A stretch of DNA of 6,086 nt from NCBI GenBank assembly GCA_020846515.1, contig JADLDX010000164.1:1-6086 (forward strand). The letters are read 5' to 3'. Shown here piece after piece: positions 1 through 5,938 of this stretch. Source of the stretch: Pirellulaceae bacterium. Its GTDB lineage: Bacteria > Planctomycetota > Planctomycetia > Pirellulales > Pirellulaceae. Under the pieces are notes generated by a model that was not told the origin of the DNA, did no database searches, and saw only the letters and a list, made by a program, of their open reading frames with translations. A program made the translations under genes and the position numbers. How positions within the stretch are numbered: the first letter of the stretch is position 1; every line of letters begins with the position of its first letter.

Positions 1-7
1 AGGGCCC

Positions 8-39
8 GGGGACACACACAATTGTAGATTGCTAGCAAG
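8..39 (+). repeat. REP-like palindrome, partial copy (subfamily with AATTGTAGATTGCTAGC)
   Basis: A left arm GGGGACACACACAATTG is followed by the core GCTAGC at 31-36. No right arm of the TGTGTCCCC type follows, so the copy is truncated or decayed. Positions 9-39 match 952-982 in 30 of 31 bases, which makes these two copies a clear pair. Confidence 0.75.
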
Positions 40-102
40 CGGTAGGCGCTCCGTGGACATAGGCAATCGTGTTCGGCACGGCGGTGGCCCGTCATCGCGC
101 GC

Positions 103-136
103 CCGGGGACACAGGCATCGCATTTTTGCTAGCAAC
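103..136 (+). repeat. REP-like palindrome, partial copy
   Basis: The left arm CCGGGGACACAGGCATCG leads into TTTTTGCTAGCAA, the same T-rich approach and perfect inner palindrome TTGCTAGCAA as in the two complete copies at 5939 and 6030. The expected right arm is not seen after 136, so this copy is degenerate on its right side. Confidence 0.7.
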
Positions 137-242
137 TACCCAAGGGACCGGATGAAGCGATACTAGCATTATCTTGAATGCGTGAGGAGGCAATTGACTT
201 GCCACGAATAACGTACCGAGCATCTGCTGTTGAATTGGAACA

Positions 243-300
243 CCCGGGGACACACGCAATCGTTAATTGCTAGCATAAACACACTTTGTCTGTGTCCCCG
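243..300 (+). repeat. REP-like palindrome, complete copy (CGTTAATTGCTAGC subfamily)
   Basis: The outer arms are GGGGACACA at 246-254 and TGTGTCCCC at 291-299, a perfect 9-bp inverted repeat. The core GCTAGC is at 269-274. The interior (CAATCGTTAATTGCTAGCAT, then AAAC and CTTTGT) resembles the copy at 879-941 more than the other copies, so the two form a subfamily. Confidence 0.8.
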
Positions 301-482
301 TGCCCGCGTCTATTCCGCCACGCTCCATCCGTGCTCCGGCTTTGCCACCTGTGTTATTTGAGTTATCACAGATGGCAAGGCCCGGAGGCACAGATCAAAC
401 TGTTTGCTCCATGCCAGCATTATACGATCTGTCCTTGGCGCTTCAGAGTCTGATTGCGATCGAGCTCACGGGACCTAGGCAT

Positions 483-537
483 GGGGACACAGGCTATCTC
501 TTATTGCTAGCACAAGAGCAGAATGTGTGTGTCCTCG
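483..537 (+). repeat. REP-like palindrome, complete copy
   Basis: The arms are GGGGACACAGGC at 483-494 and a GTGTGTCCTCG-type right arm ending at 537. The core GCTAGC is at 506-511. The length of 55 bp is close to the 54 bp of the best copies at 5939 and 6030. The right arm has one change (CCTCG for CCCCG). A further orphan core GCTAGC lies at 555-560 without clear arms. Confidence 0.75.
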
Positions 538-575
538 AGATCTTGGTCGCGAATGCTAGCACAGGGATGAACACC

Positions 576-635
576 CGGGACACAGGCAACAGCTTCTTGG
601 GAAATGCTATCATTGGCTGTCGCCGAATTGGTAGG
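576..635 (+). repeat. Decayed REP-like unit, first copy of a 44-bp direct duplication
   Basis: A left arm CGGGACACAGGCAAC is followed by GAAATGCTATCATTGG, in which the usual GCTAGC core has become GCTATC, and then by GGCTGTCGCCG, which looks like a decayed CCTGTGTCCCCG arm. Positions 592-635 repeat at 793-836 with only two mismatches in 44 bases. Confidence 0.65.
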
Positions 636-640
636 CGCTC

Positions 641-729
641 TGGGGACACACGCAATCGGAATAATGCTAGCATTGCTTCATCCATTCTCGTGCTTAATTG
701 CTAGCAGAAAGGCAATGCCTGTGTCCCCG
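641..729 (-). repeat. REP-like palindrome with two cores, opposite orientation
   Basis: The outer arms are GGGGACACACGCAATC at 642-657 and GCAATGCCTGTGTCCCCG ending at 729. The arm carrying ACACGC is on the left and the arm carrying the complement of ACAGGC is on the right, the reverse of the complete copies at 5939 and 6030, so this unit is inverted relative to them. It is longer (about 88 bp) and has two GCTAGC cores, at 666-671 and 700-705. It may be a fusion of two units. Confidence 0.75.
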
Positions 730-770
730 TGCGTTTCCCGTTCGCTTCGTAGCGCTGGACCATCCGGGAC

Positions 771-836
771 GCGCCCGGAGACAAGGACATTCGCTTCTTG
801 AGAAATGCTAGCATTGGCTGTCGCCGAATTGGTAGG
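771..836 (+). repeat. Decayed REP-like unit, second copy of the 44-bp duplication
   Basis: A degenerate left arm (CCCGGAGACAAGGACATTCG) is followed by the block 793-836, which matches 592-635 in 42 of 44 bases. This copy keeps the intact core GCTAGC at 807-812, where the first copy has GCTATC. A short run of arm-like sequence without a core (GGGACACACGCGATC) follows at 852-866. Confidence 0.65.
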
Positions 837-878
837 ACTCCGGGGGCACACGGGACACACGCGATCAGACAAAACCGG

Positions 879-941
879 CCGGGGACGCACACAATCGTTC
901 ATTGCTAGCACAAACCACAAACGAACTTTGTTTGTGCCCGG
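879..941 (+). repeat. REP-like palindrome, complete copy
   Basis: The arms CCGGGGACGCACACAATC and TTTGTTTGTGCCCGG enclose the core GCTAGC at 904-909. The interior shares CAATCGTT, ATTGCTAGCA and ACTTTGT with the copy at 243-300, which defines a subfamily. Several arm positions have changed in pairs or singly, so the outer stem survives as CCGGG/CCCGG. Confidence 0.7.
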
Positions 942-950
942 AGGACATCC

Positions 951-1002
951 AGGGACACACTCAATTGTAGATTGCTAGCAAGGACGCATTGCCTGTATAC
1001 CG
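951..1002 (+). repeat. REP-like palindrome, last copy of the left island
   Basis: The left arm GGGACACACTCAATTG leads to the core GCTAGC at 974-979. The right arm GCATTGCCTGTATACCG (986-1002) is a decayed version of GCAATGCCTGTGTCCCCG. Positions 952-982 match 9-39 with one difference. The copy ends 38 bp downstream of the stop codon of the HEAT-like gene. Confidence 0.7.
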
Positions 1003-1039
1003 CTCTCTCCGCTCACCGGAAAATCCAATCCTTTAAATG

Positions 1040-1708
1040 CTAATTGGTGTTTTCTTGATTCGTCGATCGAATCGATTGATGGGTGACCAGCGCGTGAATG
1101 TGTTCCAAGATTTGCCGAATGAGCAAAACGGACTTGGGACGCTTTCCCTCGGAGGGACGGACTTCTGGTGAAATCCATATTGGCGGCGGTTTCAACGTCA
1201 CACGAATAGGCTGAACGTTTCTTGAGAAATCTTCAAGCCGACGGCTGTGTGGCTTGGGGAGTGGTGGAGTTGCAATCCGGCGAATCCTTTCGCTTGAATC
1301 GCTTTCAGCCACTTCCGCGAGGACAGACCATGCGCTCAATCGGTTTAGCGCCCGAGCAGTTTCTTTACGAAGTTGGAAAGAAGGCGACCTGGTATAGCGA
1401 GAGAGAATTGTAGTGCCGATGTAGCCACCACATCGACCACGAAGCCATACCGCCAACAACCGCATTTTGGGGTCGGAAGTACGGTCGGCAATCAGGCTCA
1501 GCACGCTTCGACAGTTCAGCGATTCGATTTCCCTTATCGTATCGCGACGAGCGAGCAGCCATGTCGGCTTTTCGGCTAACGAAGAGGCGTCAAAAATTTC
1601 AATCAGTCGTTCGATAGTGTTAACGCCAGCAGCGCCCACGCGGAAATGGCGACCATTTAGTTGGAATTGGAAGCGGGCTTCTTTGGGAAAACCAATCGAT
1701 ACGGACAT
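1040..1708 (-). CDS. Orphan protein with HEAT-like helical repeats
   Basis: A 222-residue reading frame starts at ATG 1708 and ends at TAG 1040. I do not recognise a named family. Residues about 63-148 look like three short two-helix repeats of HEAT type: a block with SDPKMRLLAVWLRGR, a block with SPSFQLRKETARALNRL, and a block with SDSSERIRRIA. Each carries the acidic/proline turn and Arg/Ala/Leu spacing usual for such repeats, which generally act as protein-binding scaffolds. The C-terminal third (149-222) is basic and proline-rich and probably unstructured. There is no signal peptide or membrane segment, so a cytoplasmic location is inferred. No clear Shine-Dalgarno sequence precedes the ATG. 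The gene is separated by 331 bp from its upstream neighbour, so it is probably transcribed alone; repeat copy A lies 59 bp before its start. Confidence 0.65.
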   Translation of the reverse strand: MSVSIGFPKEARFQFQLNGRHFRVGAAGVNTIERLIEIFDASSLAEKPTWLLARRDTIREIESLNCRSVLSLIADRTSDPKMRLLAVWLRGRCGGYIGTTILSRYTRSPSFQLRKETARALNRLSAWSVLAEVAESDSSERIRRIATPPLPKPHSRRLEDFSRNVQPIRVTLKPPPIWISPEVRPSEGKRPKSVLLIRQILEHIHALVTHQSIRSTNQENTN

Positions 1709-2039
1709 ATTGCGAATCCGATGCGAGGGCTTTTGTCTTCTGCCAAATCAATCTGGGCATTACGACTGCCCGAAGGAATTGAGAATACTTTACATAACAA
1801 CTGTTCTGAGGGCTGGCGTTCATGCCCAGGCTCGAACCGACCGATCCGTATGTTCCACCATGGCCACCCCAGTTGCAAGTCTTCGGAATGACCAAGCATG
1901 TTCGCCGAGTCAGCCCTCCGTCGGCCTTGTGCCGGCGGGGGGCACGGCTGGCCGCTACCATGCGCACCCACGACCCCTGTCTTTTGCGGTTTGTCGGCGA
2001 GCGAACAAGTTTCAAATGCCACTAAAATCCACCGAGCCG
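1709..2039. other. Spacer with interspersed repeat and no convincing gene
   Basis: This 331-bp gap separates the two orphan genes. It is partly GC-rich (a GCCGGCGGGGGGCACGG run near 1931). One minus-strand frame begins with an ATG at 2041-2043 that overlaps the TGA of the upstream gene and runs to 1657, into the start of the HEAT-like gene. Its product (many Pro, Trp, Cys and short charged runs, no recognisable domain) and a rival frame of similar length in the same DNA make coding doubtful. I regard the gap as non-coding and probably repeat-derived. Confidence 0.5.
1768..1880 (-). repeat. Interspersed repeat copy A, upstream of the HEAT-like gene
   Basis: The core at 1768-1816 matches 2650-2698 in 39 of 49 bases without gaps, including the shared block AGAATACTTTAC. 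Both copies are followed at a similar distance by GTTGCAAGT (1872-1880 here, 2771-2779 in copy B), and the sequence between shows weaker gapped similarity. Both copies have the same orientation and both lie before the start of a minus-strand orphan gene. The similarity may extend further towards 2025, but I cannot confirm that by eye. Confidence 0.6.
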
Positions 2040-2543
2040 TCATCGATAGAATGCCTTCGATGAGATGAATTGGAAGTATAGCCGGTCTGGCAATAAAGGT
2101 CGCTTATACATAATGAGTTCCGGTCCCGTCTGGCAGCCTTTAAACTGATCGCAATTGCGCGTTGCACAGGTCATCAAAAACAGTGTCTCATACTCGTCTC
2201 GTGGATCCAGTAACTTGTCCCGAAACGCCCGCAAAGCGTCAAGATCGTTGAGATTCGCCAAAGCAACCGTACGGCCCCAGTACTCTTTTGATTCCGGGTT
2301 GAAAGAATGAGATTTGAGCCTCTCAGTCACACGCGAATCGCCCATGTAACCCAAGTAAAGCTCGCAGTAGAAAATGATCTGGTTAGGAACATCAGCGTCC
2401 AGAGACAATTTCCACAGTAGCTCCCGCCCGGCAACTTGATCCTCGGCATGAAGACAAGCCCCGAGCGGCCTGACCACTTCTATTTCGCCGCCAGATACGA
2501 ATAAAGATTTTAGCTCTTCGTAGGCCTGCAATCTTTGTTCCAT
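2040..2543 (-). CDS. Orphan helical protein of 167 residues
   Basis: I chose the ATG at 2543 (protein beginning MEQRLQAYEELKSLF). An in-frame TTG at 2576 would add eleven residues but lies inside a hairpin, and an in-frame stop lies just upstream of it. The stop is TGA at 2040. I do not recognise the family. The sequence is predicted to be mainly alpha-helical by eye, with leucine-rich helices at about 5-15, 37-49, 53-66 and 101-112. The residues DADVPNQIIFYCELYLGYMGDSR followed by alternating helices give it the look of a small helical-repeat or immunity-type protein, but that is only an impression. It has five cysteines (30, 60, 126, 131, 137) without a metal-binding pattern. No signal peptide, membrane segment or good Shine-Dalgarno sequence is visible. 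Confidence 0.6.
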   Translation of the reverse strand: MEQRLQAYEELKSLFVSGGEIEVVRPLGACLHAEDQVAGRELLWKLSLDADVPNQIIFYCELYLGYMGDSRVTERLKSHSFNPESKEYWGRTVALANLNDLDALRAFRDKLLDPRDEYETLFLMTCATRNCDQFKGCQTGPELIMYKRPLLPDRLYFQFISSKAFYR

Positions 2544-2564
2544 TGAGTTGACGAACGCTTGCTT

Positions 2565-2585
2565 CCCACCGGACAAGCCGGTGGG
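2565..2585. repeat. Perfect 8-bp stem hairpin before the orphan gene
   Basis: CCCACCGG and CCGGTGGG form a perfect inverted repeat around the 5-base loop ACAAG. With a wobble pair and a bulge the stem can be extended by GCT/AGC on its outer side. It lies 21 bp upstream of the ATG of the 167-residue gene. No T run follows on either strand, so it is not a classical intrinsic terminator. It could be an element in the leader of the orphan gene, a terminator of unusual type for the DUF1343 operon, or another small dispersed palindrome. Confidence 0.6.
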
Positions 2586-2649
2586 GGAGCCTTACCATTT
2601 TGTTTGCGAGTAAAGGATTCGCCTGCGGAAACGAACGCCATAATTGCTT

Positions 2650-2779
2650 GCCCTGAGGAATGTAGAATACTTTACCGATCAACTATTTTGAGGGCGGGCC
2701 ATGACGGCGAACTTTATGTGCATTAATCCTGAATCGGACGCACCAACGTGCTTCTTATTCGCTTCCGCCCGTTGCAAGT
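2650..2779 (-). repeat. Interspersed repeat copy B, upstream of the 167-residue gene
   Basis: The core at 2650-2698 matches copy A (1768-1816) in 39 of 49 bases, and the tail GTTGCAAGT at 2771-2779 is shared. The inner distance is 17 bp longer than in copy A, so the copies have diverged by indels. Read on the minus strand, the conserved core includes GTAAAGTATTCT. It lies 106 bp before the ATG of the 167-residue gene and 26 bp beyond the stop of the DUF1343 gene, and fills most of this spacer. Confidence 0.6.
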
Positions 2780-2804
2780 TACCGACACTTACCCAGCTAA
2801 CCGC

Positions 2805-4034
2805 TCACTCATACAGTAAACTGGAACGGACATCTTCCCACCAGTTGGCTGCGGTGGTGGATAAGGCGTCTAGCTGCACCGTTTCGCAGCCTGCATCTAT
2901 GGCCACGCGGACTTCGTCTCCGCCGGTCAAGATATCGATGGGTAGTTTAATCGCTTCATACTCGTATGGCGGGGGAAGCCACTGCAATTGATCGCCATGC
3001 AGTTGTCGCACCGCGTGAAGAATGTAAAGCATGCTGCGATACGATTGAAAACGATGCTGGTCGGTTACATCTAAGTAGACCCCGCAACAACTCTGCCCCT
3101 GCCACTTGTCAAAGGTTGGTCGAAAACGCGTCGGTCGGAATCGCACACCAGGCAAGCCGCAAGCGTTGAGCCGCCGCGCCAAGGCTAACTCATCGATAAA
3201 GGGCGATCCCAGTACCTCAAAAGGAATCGTGGTGCCTCGTCCCTCAGATAGATTGGTGCCTTCCAACAGCACCCCGCCTGGATAAACAACAGTCGTACGA
3301 TAACTGGGCATGTTGGGCGACGGACAAATCCAATGACGACCACACGCCGGGAAACGATCCCCACGCCGCCATCCTGACATCGGCACGACCTGCAGTTGCA
3401 CGTCCAAGTTATACTTGCAGACGAACCATTTGGCCAGCTCGCCCATCGTCAGCCCGTGACGCATAGGTATCGACGACAGCCCAACAAAACTCTGGTATTC
3501 TTCCCGCAGCAGTTGGCCTTCGGCGATGACGCCACCCAACGGATTTGGGCGATCGAGCACCAGTACAGGCACACGTGCCGAGGCACAGGCTTCCAGGCAC
3601 TTAAGCATCGTCCAGATGAACGTGTATACTCGAGTGCCGACGTCTTGAAGATCGATAACCAACATCTCCAGATCGGCCAACATGTCCGGCGATGGCTGTC
3701 GGCTGCGGCTGTAGAGGCTGTAAAGTGGCACGCCCAGCGGGCGATAGCAACTGTGATTGGTTTCAATCATGTTGGCCTGCTCTTCACCCCACAGGCCATG
3801 TTGAGGTGAAAACAGACTGACCAAGTTTGCTGGACTATAACGTTCTGCCAGTGCATCCGCCGCGTAGATGCCAGAGGCCGATAGCGAAGCCTGGTTAAAC
3901 AACAAACCGAACCGCCGCCCAGTTAACTCAGGCAACGGTTCGGTCAAAATGCGATCAAGACCTGTTTCGAAATGAGCAGGCAAATCAGTCCCACCACCAT
4001 TGAGTCGAAACACCGGACAGGACGGGACTGGCAT
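2805..4034 (-). CDS. DUF1343 family protein, probable NamZ-type exo-beta-N-acetylmuramidase
   Basis: The protein has the hallmark blocks of DUF1343 in order (numbered from the ATG at 4034, 409 residues): FGLLFNQAS (42-50), LFSPQHGLWGE (74-84), LVIDLQDVGTRVYTFIW (125-141), LVLDRPNPLGG (158-168), PSPNMPS (238-244) and LEGTNLSEGRGTTIPFEVLG (257-276). Characterised members (NamZ, glycoside hydrolase family 171) release MurNAc from the non-reducing end of peptidoglycan fragments during cell-wall recycling; the same activity is inferred here. The length fits the family, so the gene looks intact. No signal peptide is visible, unlike secreted members, so a cytoplasmic enzyme is possible. The start is uncertain: ATG 4034 overlaps the upstream gene by 50 bp, GTG 4013 also lies inside it, TTG 3983 begins two bases past its stop codon's first base and follows GGTGGTGGGA, and a GTG at 4145 would overlap by 161 bp. 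All keep the whole domain. It is the second gene of an operon with the DUF1598 gene. Confidence 0.9.
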   Translation of the reverse strand: MPVPSCPVFRLNGGGTDLPAHFETGLDRILTEPLPELTGRRFGLLFNQASLSASGIYAADALAERYSPANLVSLFSPQHGLWGEEQANMIETNHSCYRPLGVPLYSLYSRSRQPSPDMLADLEMLVIDLQDVGTRVYTFIWTMLKCLEACASARVPVLVLDRPNPLGGVIAEGQLLREEYQSFVGLSSIPMRHGLTMGELAKWFVCKYNLDVQLQVVPMSGWRRGDRFPACGRHWICPSPNMPSYRTTVVYPGGVLLEGTNLSEGRGTTIPFEVLGSPFIDELALARRLNACGLPGVRFRPTRFRPTFDKWQGQSCCGVYLDVTDQHRFQSYRSMLYILHAVRQLHGDQLQWLPPPYEYEAIKLPIDILTGGDEVRVAIDAGCETVQLDALSTTAANWWEDVRSSLLYE

Positions 4035-5514
4035 CCAAGGCGGTCGGACGACGGATCGGATTGGTGCTCTGCCAATTGGCTCGGCTGGCGACGGTTGACG
4101 GTTCGATCTTGACACCACCGCTAATGACAGCCACGACTGTGCCACTTCGAAGTCGGTTCCAAGCTGTTACACCTTCAACACTCTTGGGTGTCTGTCGGCC
4201 ATCTGTGGATGTTTGTTTAGTGGTAGAGCGATAAGCCAGATTCGGGAACCACTCGGCCAGCGATGGCTGATCAGAAGATTCGATTGCCAACTGCAAGGCT
4301 AAACCGATTTCGAAAATACCTTGCAGACGAGCATACGCGGGTTCGGTAGCACTCAGTTCACTCAGCTTTTCTGTCATCTCTTTAGCGAATGCATCCGCCG
4401 CCAGATCGTTGGCGCCTGTGGCTTGACGATCGCCCTGGGCGTTAACCCACTGTTGTTCGCTCATGACAGCCACCGTTTGCTGGGGCAGTTCGAAGAGATC
4501 ACCCGCAGCATTAACATTGATGGCTGATGTATTGTAGGCGAACCACCATCGAATCAAGCTTTGTGGTTGTGCCTTGCCTTGGCGATCCAAGTGATCGAAG
4601 TAAGTCTTGATCTTTGGTCGAGTCGACGCCAAACCCAGGCCAACACGCTTCATATGTTCGTCGGCATCTACCAGAGCCAGTGCGGTGCTGGAGGCTGCAT
4701 CGATTCCAAAAACATTGACGGCATGCGGACCAACTTTGGCCTTCAATTGCTCAGCTACCAACTGGGGCGTACGTCCCAAACGGCCAATCACTGCAGGATC
4801 GCTTAGGAATTGCTGAGCGTTCAGAATGCCTTGGTTATCGGGATCCAGCGAGCAGCCCAACGGTGACGTGTGGTCATTCATCAAAGCAGCCAAGGTACGC
4901 AAGTCTTCAAGCAGAAAACCGTTGTCATGATGCTTGGCAGCAGGTCCGGCGATCAGAACATCACGATTGGCCTTATCAATAGCCACATACTGAATGTGCG
5001 AAATTCCAGCCAGCTGCATCATTTGCGAGGTCGGTTCCAAACCGCGCGCCGTGGCCATACCCAGAGCTGCATCCAGAGCCTTCAGCGACACGGTTCGCAA
5101 TCCACTACCGGCTCGCCATGGTTGACGAGCATTGGCGGCGAACGCGGGCATCAGGCCACTGCGTTCCATGCGTTTGAGATGACCTTTTGCGTCCAGCCAC
5201 ACGCCGTTGGGATACGGAATCATCGTACTATTGCCGGTACCACCGAAATCTCGCCACTCATCGGGATCAACGGTCTGGGAGATCAGCATCATGACAGTGG
5301 TCCAGTCCTGCATCACACCACCACCAGCTGCGCCAGGCATGCCTGGGCGGGAGGTCGATTCAGTGATCGGATTGGCTGCACTCCCGCTGGCGCTCGAAGT
5401 CGAATCCTGAGCCCGAACATCCGCAGTTAGGAAGCAAGTTGCCAGCAGGGCACAACTTGCAGTGACAGCGACCAAGCCTCGCACGGCGCGGAGCACAACG
5501 GCTGGCATTTTCAT
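3985..5514 (-). CDS. Secreted DUF1598 domain protein (planctomycete family)
   Basis: The 509-residue protein starts with a classical signal peptide: Lys2, a hydrophobic stretch at about 11-30 and a likely cleavage after ADVRA (position 35), giving an exported protein. A low-complexity Ser/Ala/Gly/Pro linker (37-66) follows. Residues 76-111 (LISQTVDPDEW, then GG.G, PYPNGVWLDAKG) resemble a motif common in planctomycete secretin-related proteins. Residues 139-237 match the DUF1598 pattern: LRTVSLKALDAAL, IQYVAID, RDVLIAGPA, LEDLRTL and CSLDP. The rest (VNVFGI, DEHMKRVGLGL, RWWFAYNTSAI, GDLFELPQQTV) continues the usual C-terminal half of these proteins. The molecular function is unknown. The start is supported by the signal peptide and by AAGGAA six bases before the ATG. 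It is the first gene of the operon with the DUF1343 gene and ends in the unusual WWWD. Confidence 0.92.
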   Translation of the reverse strand: MKMPAVVLRAVRGLVAVTASCALLATCFLTADVRAQDSTSSASGSAANPITESTSRPGMPGAAGGGVMQDWTTVMMLISQTVDPDEWRDFGGTGNSTMIPYPNGVWLDAKGHLKRMERSGLMPAFAANARQPWRAGSGLRTVSLKALDAALGMATARGLEPTSQMMQLAGISHIQYVAIDKANRDVLIAGPAAKHHDNGFLLEDLRTLAALMNDHTSPLGCSLDPDNQGILNAQQFLSDPAVIGRLGRTPQLVAEQLKAKVGPHAVNVFGIDAASSTALALVDADEHMKRVGLGLASTRPKIKTYFDHLDRQGKAQPQSLIRWWFAYNTSAINVNAAGDLFELPQQTVAVMSEQQWVNAQGDRQATGANDLAADAFAKEMTEKLSELSATEPAYARLQGIFEIGLALQLAIESSDQPSLAEWFPNLAYRSTTKQTSTDGRQTPKSVEGVTAWNRLRSGTVVAVISGGVKIEPSTVASRANWQSTNPIRRPTALDASPVLSGVSTQWWWD

Positions 5515-5520
5515 ACCAAA

Positions 5521-5526
5521 TTCCTT
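5521..5526 (-). promoter_or_regulatory. Shine-Dalgarno sequence of the DUF1598 gene
   Basis: AAGGAA on the minus strand lies six bases before the ATG at 5512-5514, a good distance for ribosome binding. It is the only clear ribosome-binding site in the window and supports this ATG over the second in-frame ATG two codons downstream. Confidence 0.65.
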
Positions 5527-5599
5527 AGAGGATTCTGAAGCCTAATAGTGGCAAGACGAGTTGAGCGCAGGCAGAAAACGCACCACGCCCTCTGACCGC

Positions 5600-5628
5600 A
5601 GTTTAATTGGAGCATCCAGTACAGTCAA
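5600..5628 (-). promoter_or_regulatory. Possible sigma70-type promoter of the DUF1598-DUF1343 operon
   Basis: On the minus strand TTGACT (5623-5628, five of six consensus bases) is followed after exactly 17 bases by TAAACT (5600-5605, four of six). Transcription would start near 5592, leaving a leader of about 80 bases before the ATG at 5514. The location between the repeat island and the operon is right for the only promoter of the two genes. Planctomycete promoters are poorly conserved and such matches arise by chance, so this is tentative. Confidence 0.4.
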
Positions 5629-5690
5629 TCTTTTTCGGTCCGACTCCAACCCTATGGCCCGAGGACTCGGCGCGGTAGATGCAGCCCCCA

Positions 5691-5742
5691 CGGGGACACA
5701 GGCATTGTTAATTGATGCTAGCAAAAGTGGAACGGTGTCCCA
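5691..5742 (+). repeat. REP-like palindrome, copy with weakened right arm
   Basis: The left arm CGGGGACACAGGCATTG is followed by the core GCTAGC at 5717-5722 and by GTGTCCCAGG, a right arm that keeps GTGTCCC. At about 52 bp it has nearly the standard length. It lies about 60 bp upstream of the predicted -35 box of the operon. Confidence 0.7.
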
Positions 5743-5758
5743 GGAGGCCTACTCCTGT

Positions 5759-5806
5759 GCTAGCAATGAGTGACCGGCGGGTGTCCGGGGCGTCCTCTTG
5801 TCCCCG
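5759..5806 (+). repeat. REP-like palindrome, degenerate copy
   Basis: A core GCTAGCAATG at 5759-5768 is followed by two arm-like sequences, GGTGTCCGGGG at 5780-5790 and CTTGTCCCCG at 5797-5806. The left arm is missing or replaced by the end of the preceding copy, so this may be the remains of a tandem pair. Confidence 0.5.
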
Positions 5807-5938
5807 AGGTTGTTGACTTTGACTGACGCGACCTACCCCCCCAACCTAGACGCTCGACAACAGCCACAACGACTCCTTGCCACAATACCCGGCCAACGCC
5901 CGAGCCATCGATGTTAGCCATGAGCAGCCCAAAGCACT

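Larger units (their letters stand above)
1..1039. other. Gene-free island of REP-like palindromic repeats
   Basis: I find no credible gene here. The open frames are short, overlap on both strands and run through the repeats, so they read repeat sequence rather than protein. The stretch contains ten GCTAGC hexamers (starting at 31, 128, 269, 506, 555, 666, 700, 807, 904 and 974). Most are preceded by a GGGGACACA-type arm and several are followed by a TGTGTCCCC-type arm. Between 300 and 480 there is only faint similarity to the repeat (a GGAGGCACAG-like stretch near 384), otherwise nothing recognisable. The island begins downstream of the HEAT-like gene, and its left limit lies outside the window. 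Confidence 0.8.

Noticed and set aside
300..704. A 134-codon open frame on the plus strand
   Set aside because: It runs through three repeat units, has no domain, no ribosome-binding site and no typical codon pattern, and other frames of similar quality overlap it.
41..836. GGTAGG beside several units as a possible GTAG foot motif of RAYT-type REP elements
   Set aside because: It occurs beside only three units at different distances, two of them within the same duplicated block, and is absent from the two best copies at 5939 and 6030.
1..1002. Regularly recurring motifs that could suggest a CRISPR array
   Set aside because: The repeats are not equally spaced, differ in sequence and direction, are themselves long palindromes, and no cas gene is present.
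1657..2043. A 128-codon minus-strand frame whose ATG overlaps the TGA of the 167-residue gene (ATGA)
   Set aside because: The overlap looks like translational coupling, but the product is rich in Trp, Pro and Cys without a domain, it runs through repeat copy A and into the start of the next gene, and a second frame of equal length covers the same DNA.
2392..2682. A 96-codon minus-strand frame starting with TTG upstream of the 167-residue gene
   Set aside because: It overlaps most of the N-terminal half of that gene in another frame, starts inside repeat copy B and has an arginine-rich tail typical of out-of-frame translation.
4870..5430. A 186-codon plus-strand frame opposite the DUF1598 gene
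   Set aside because: It is the antisense shadow of a gene with clear family motifs and a signal peptide; its own product shows no domain.
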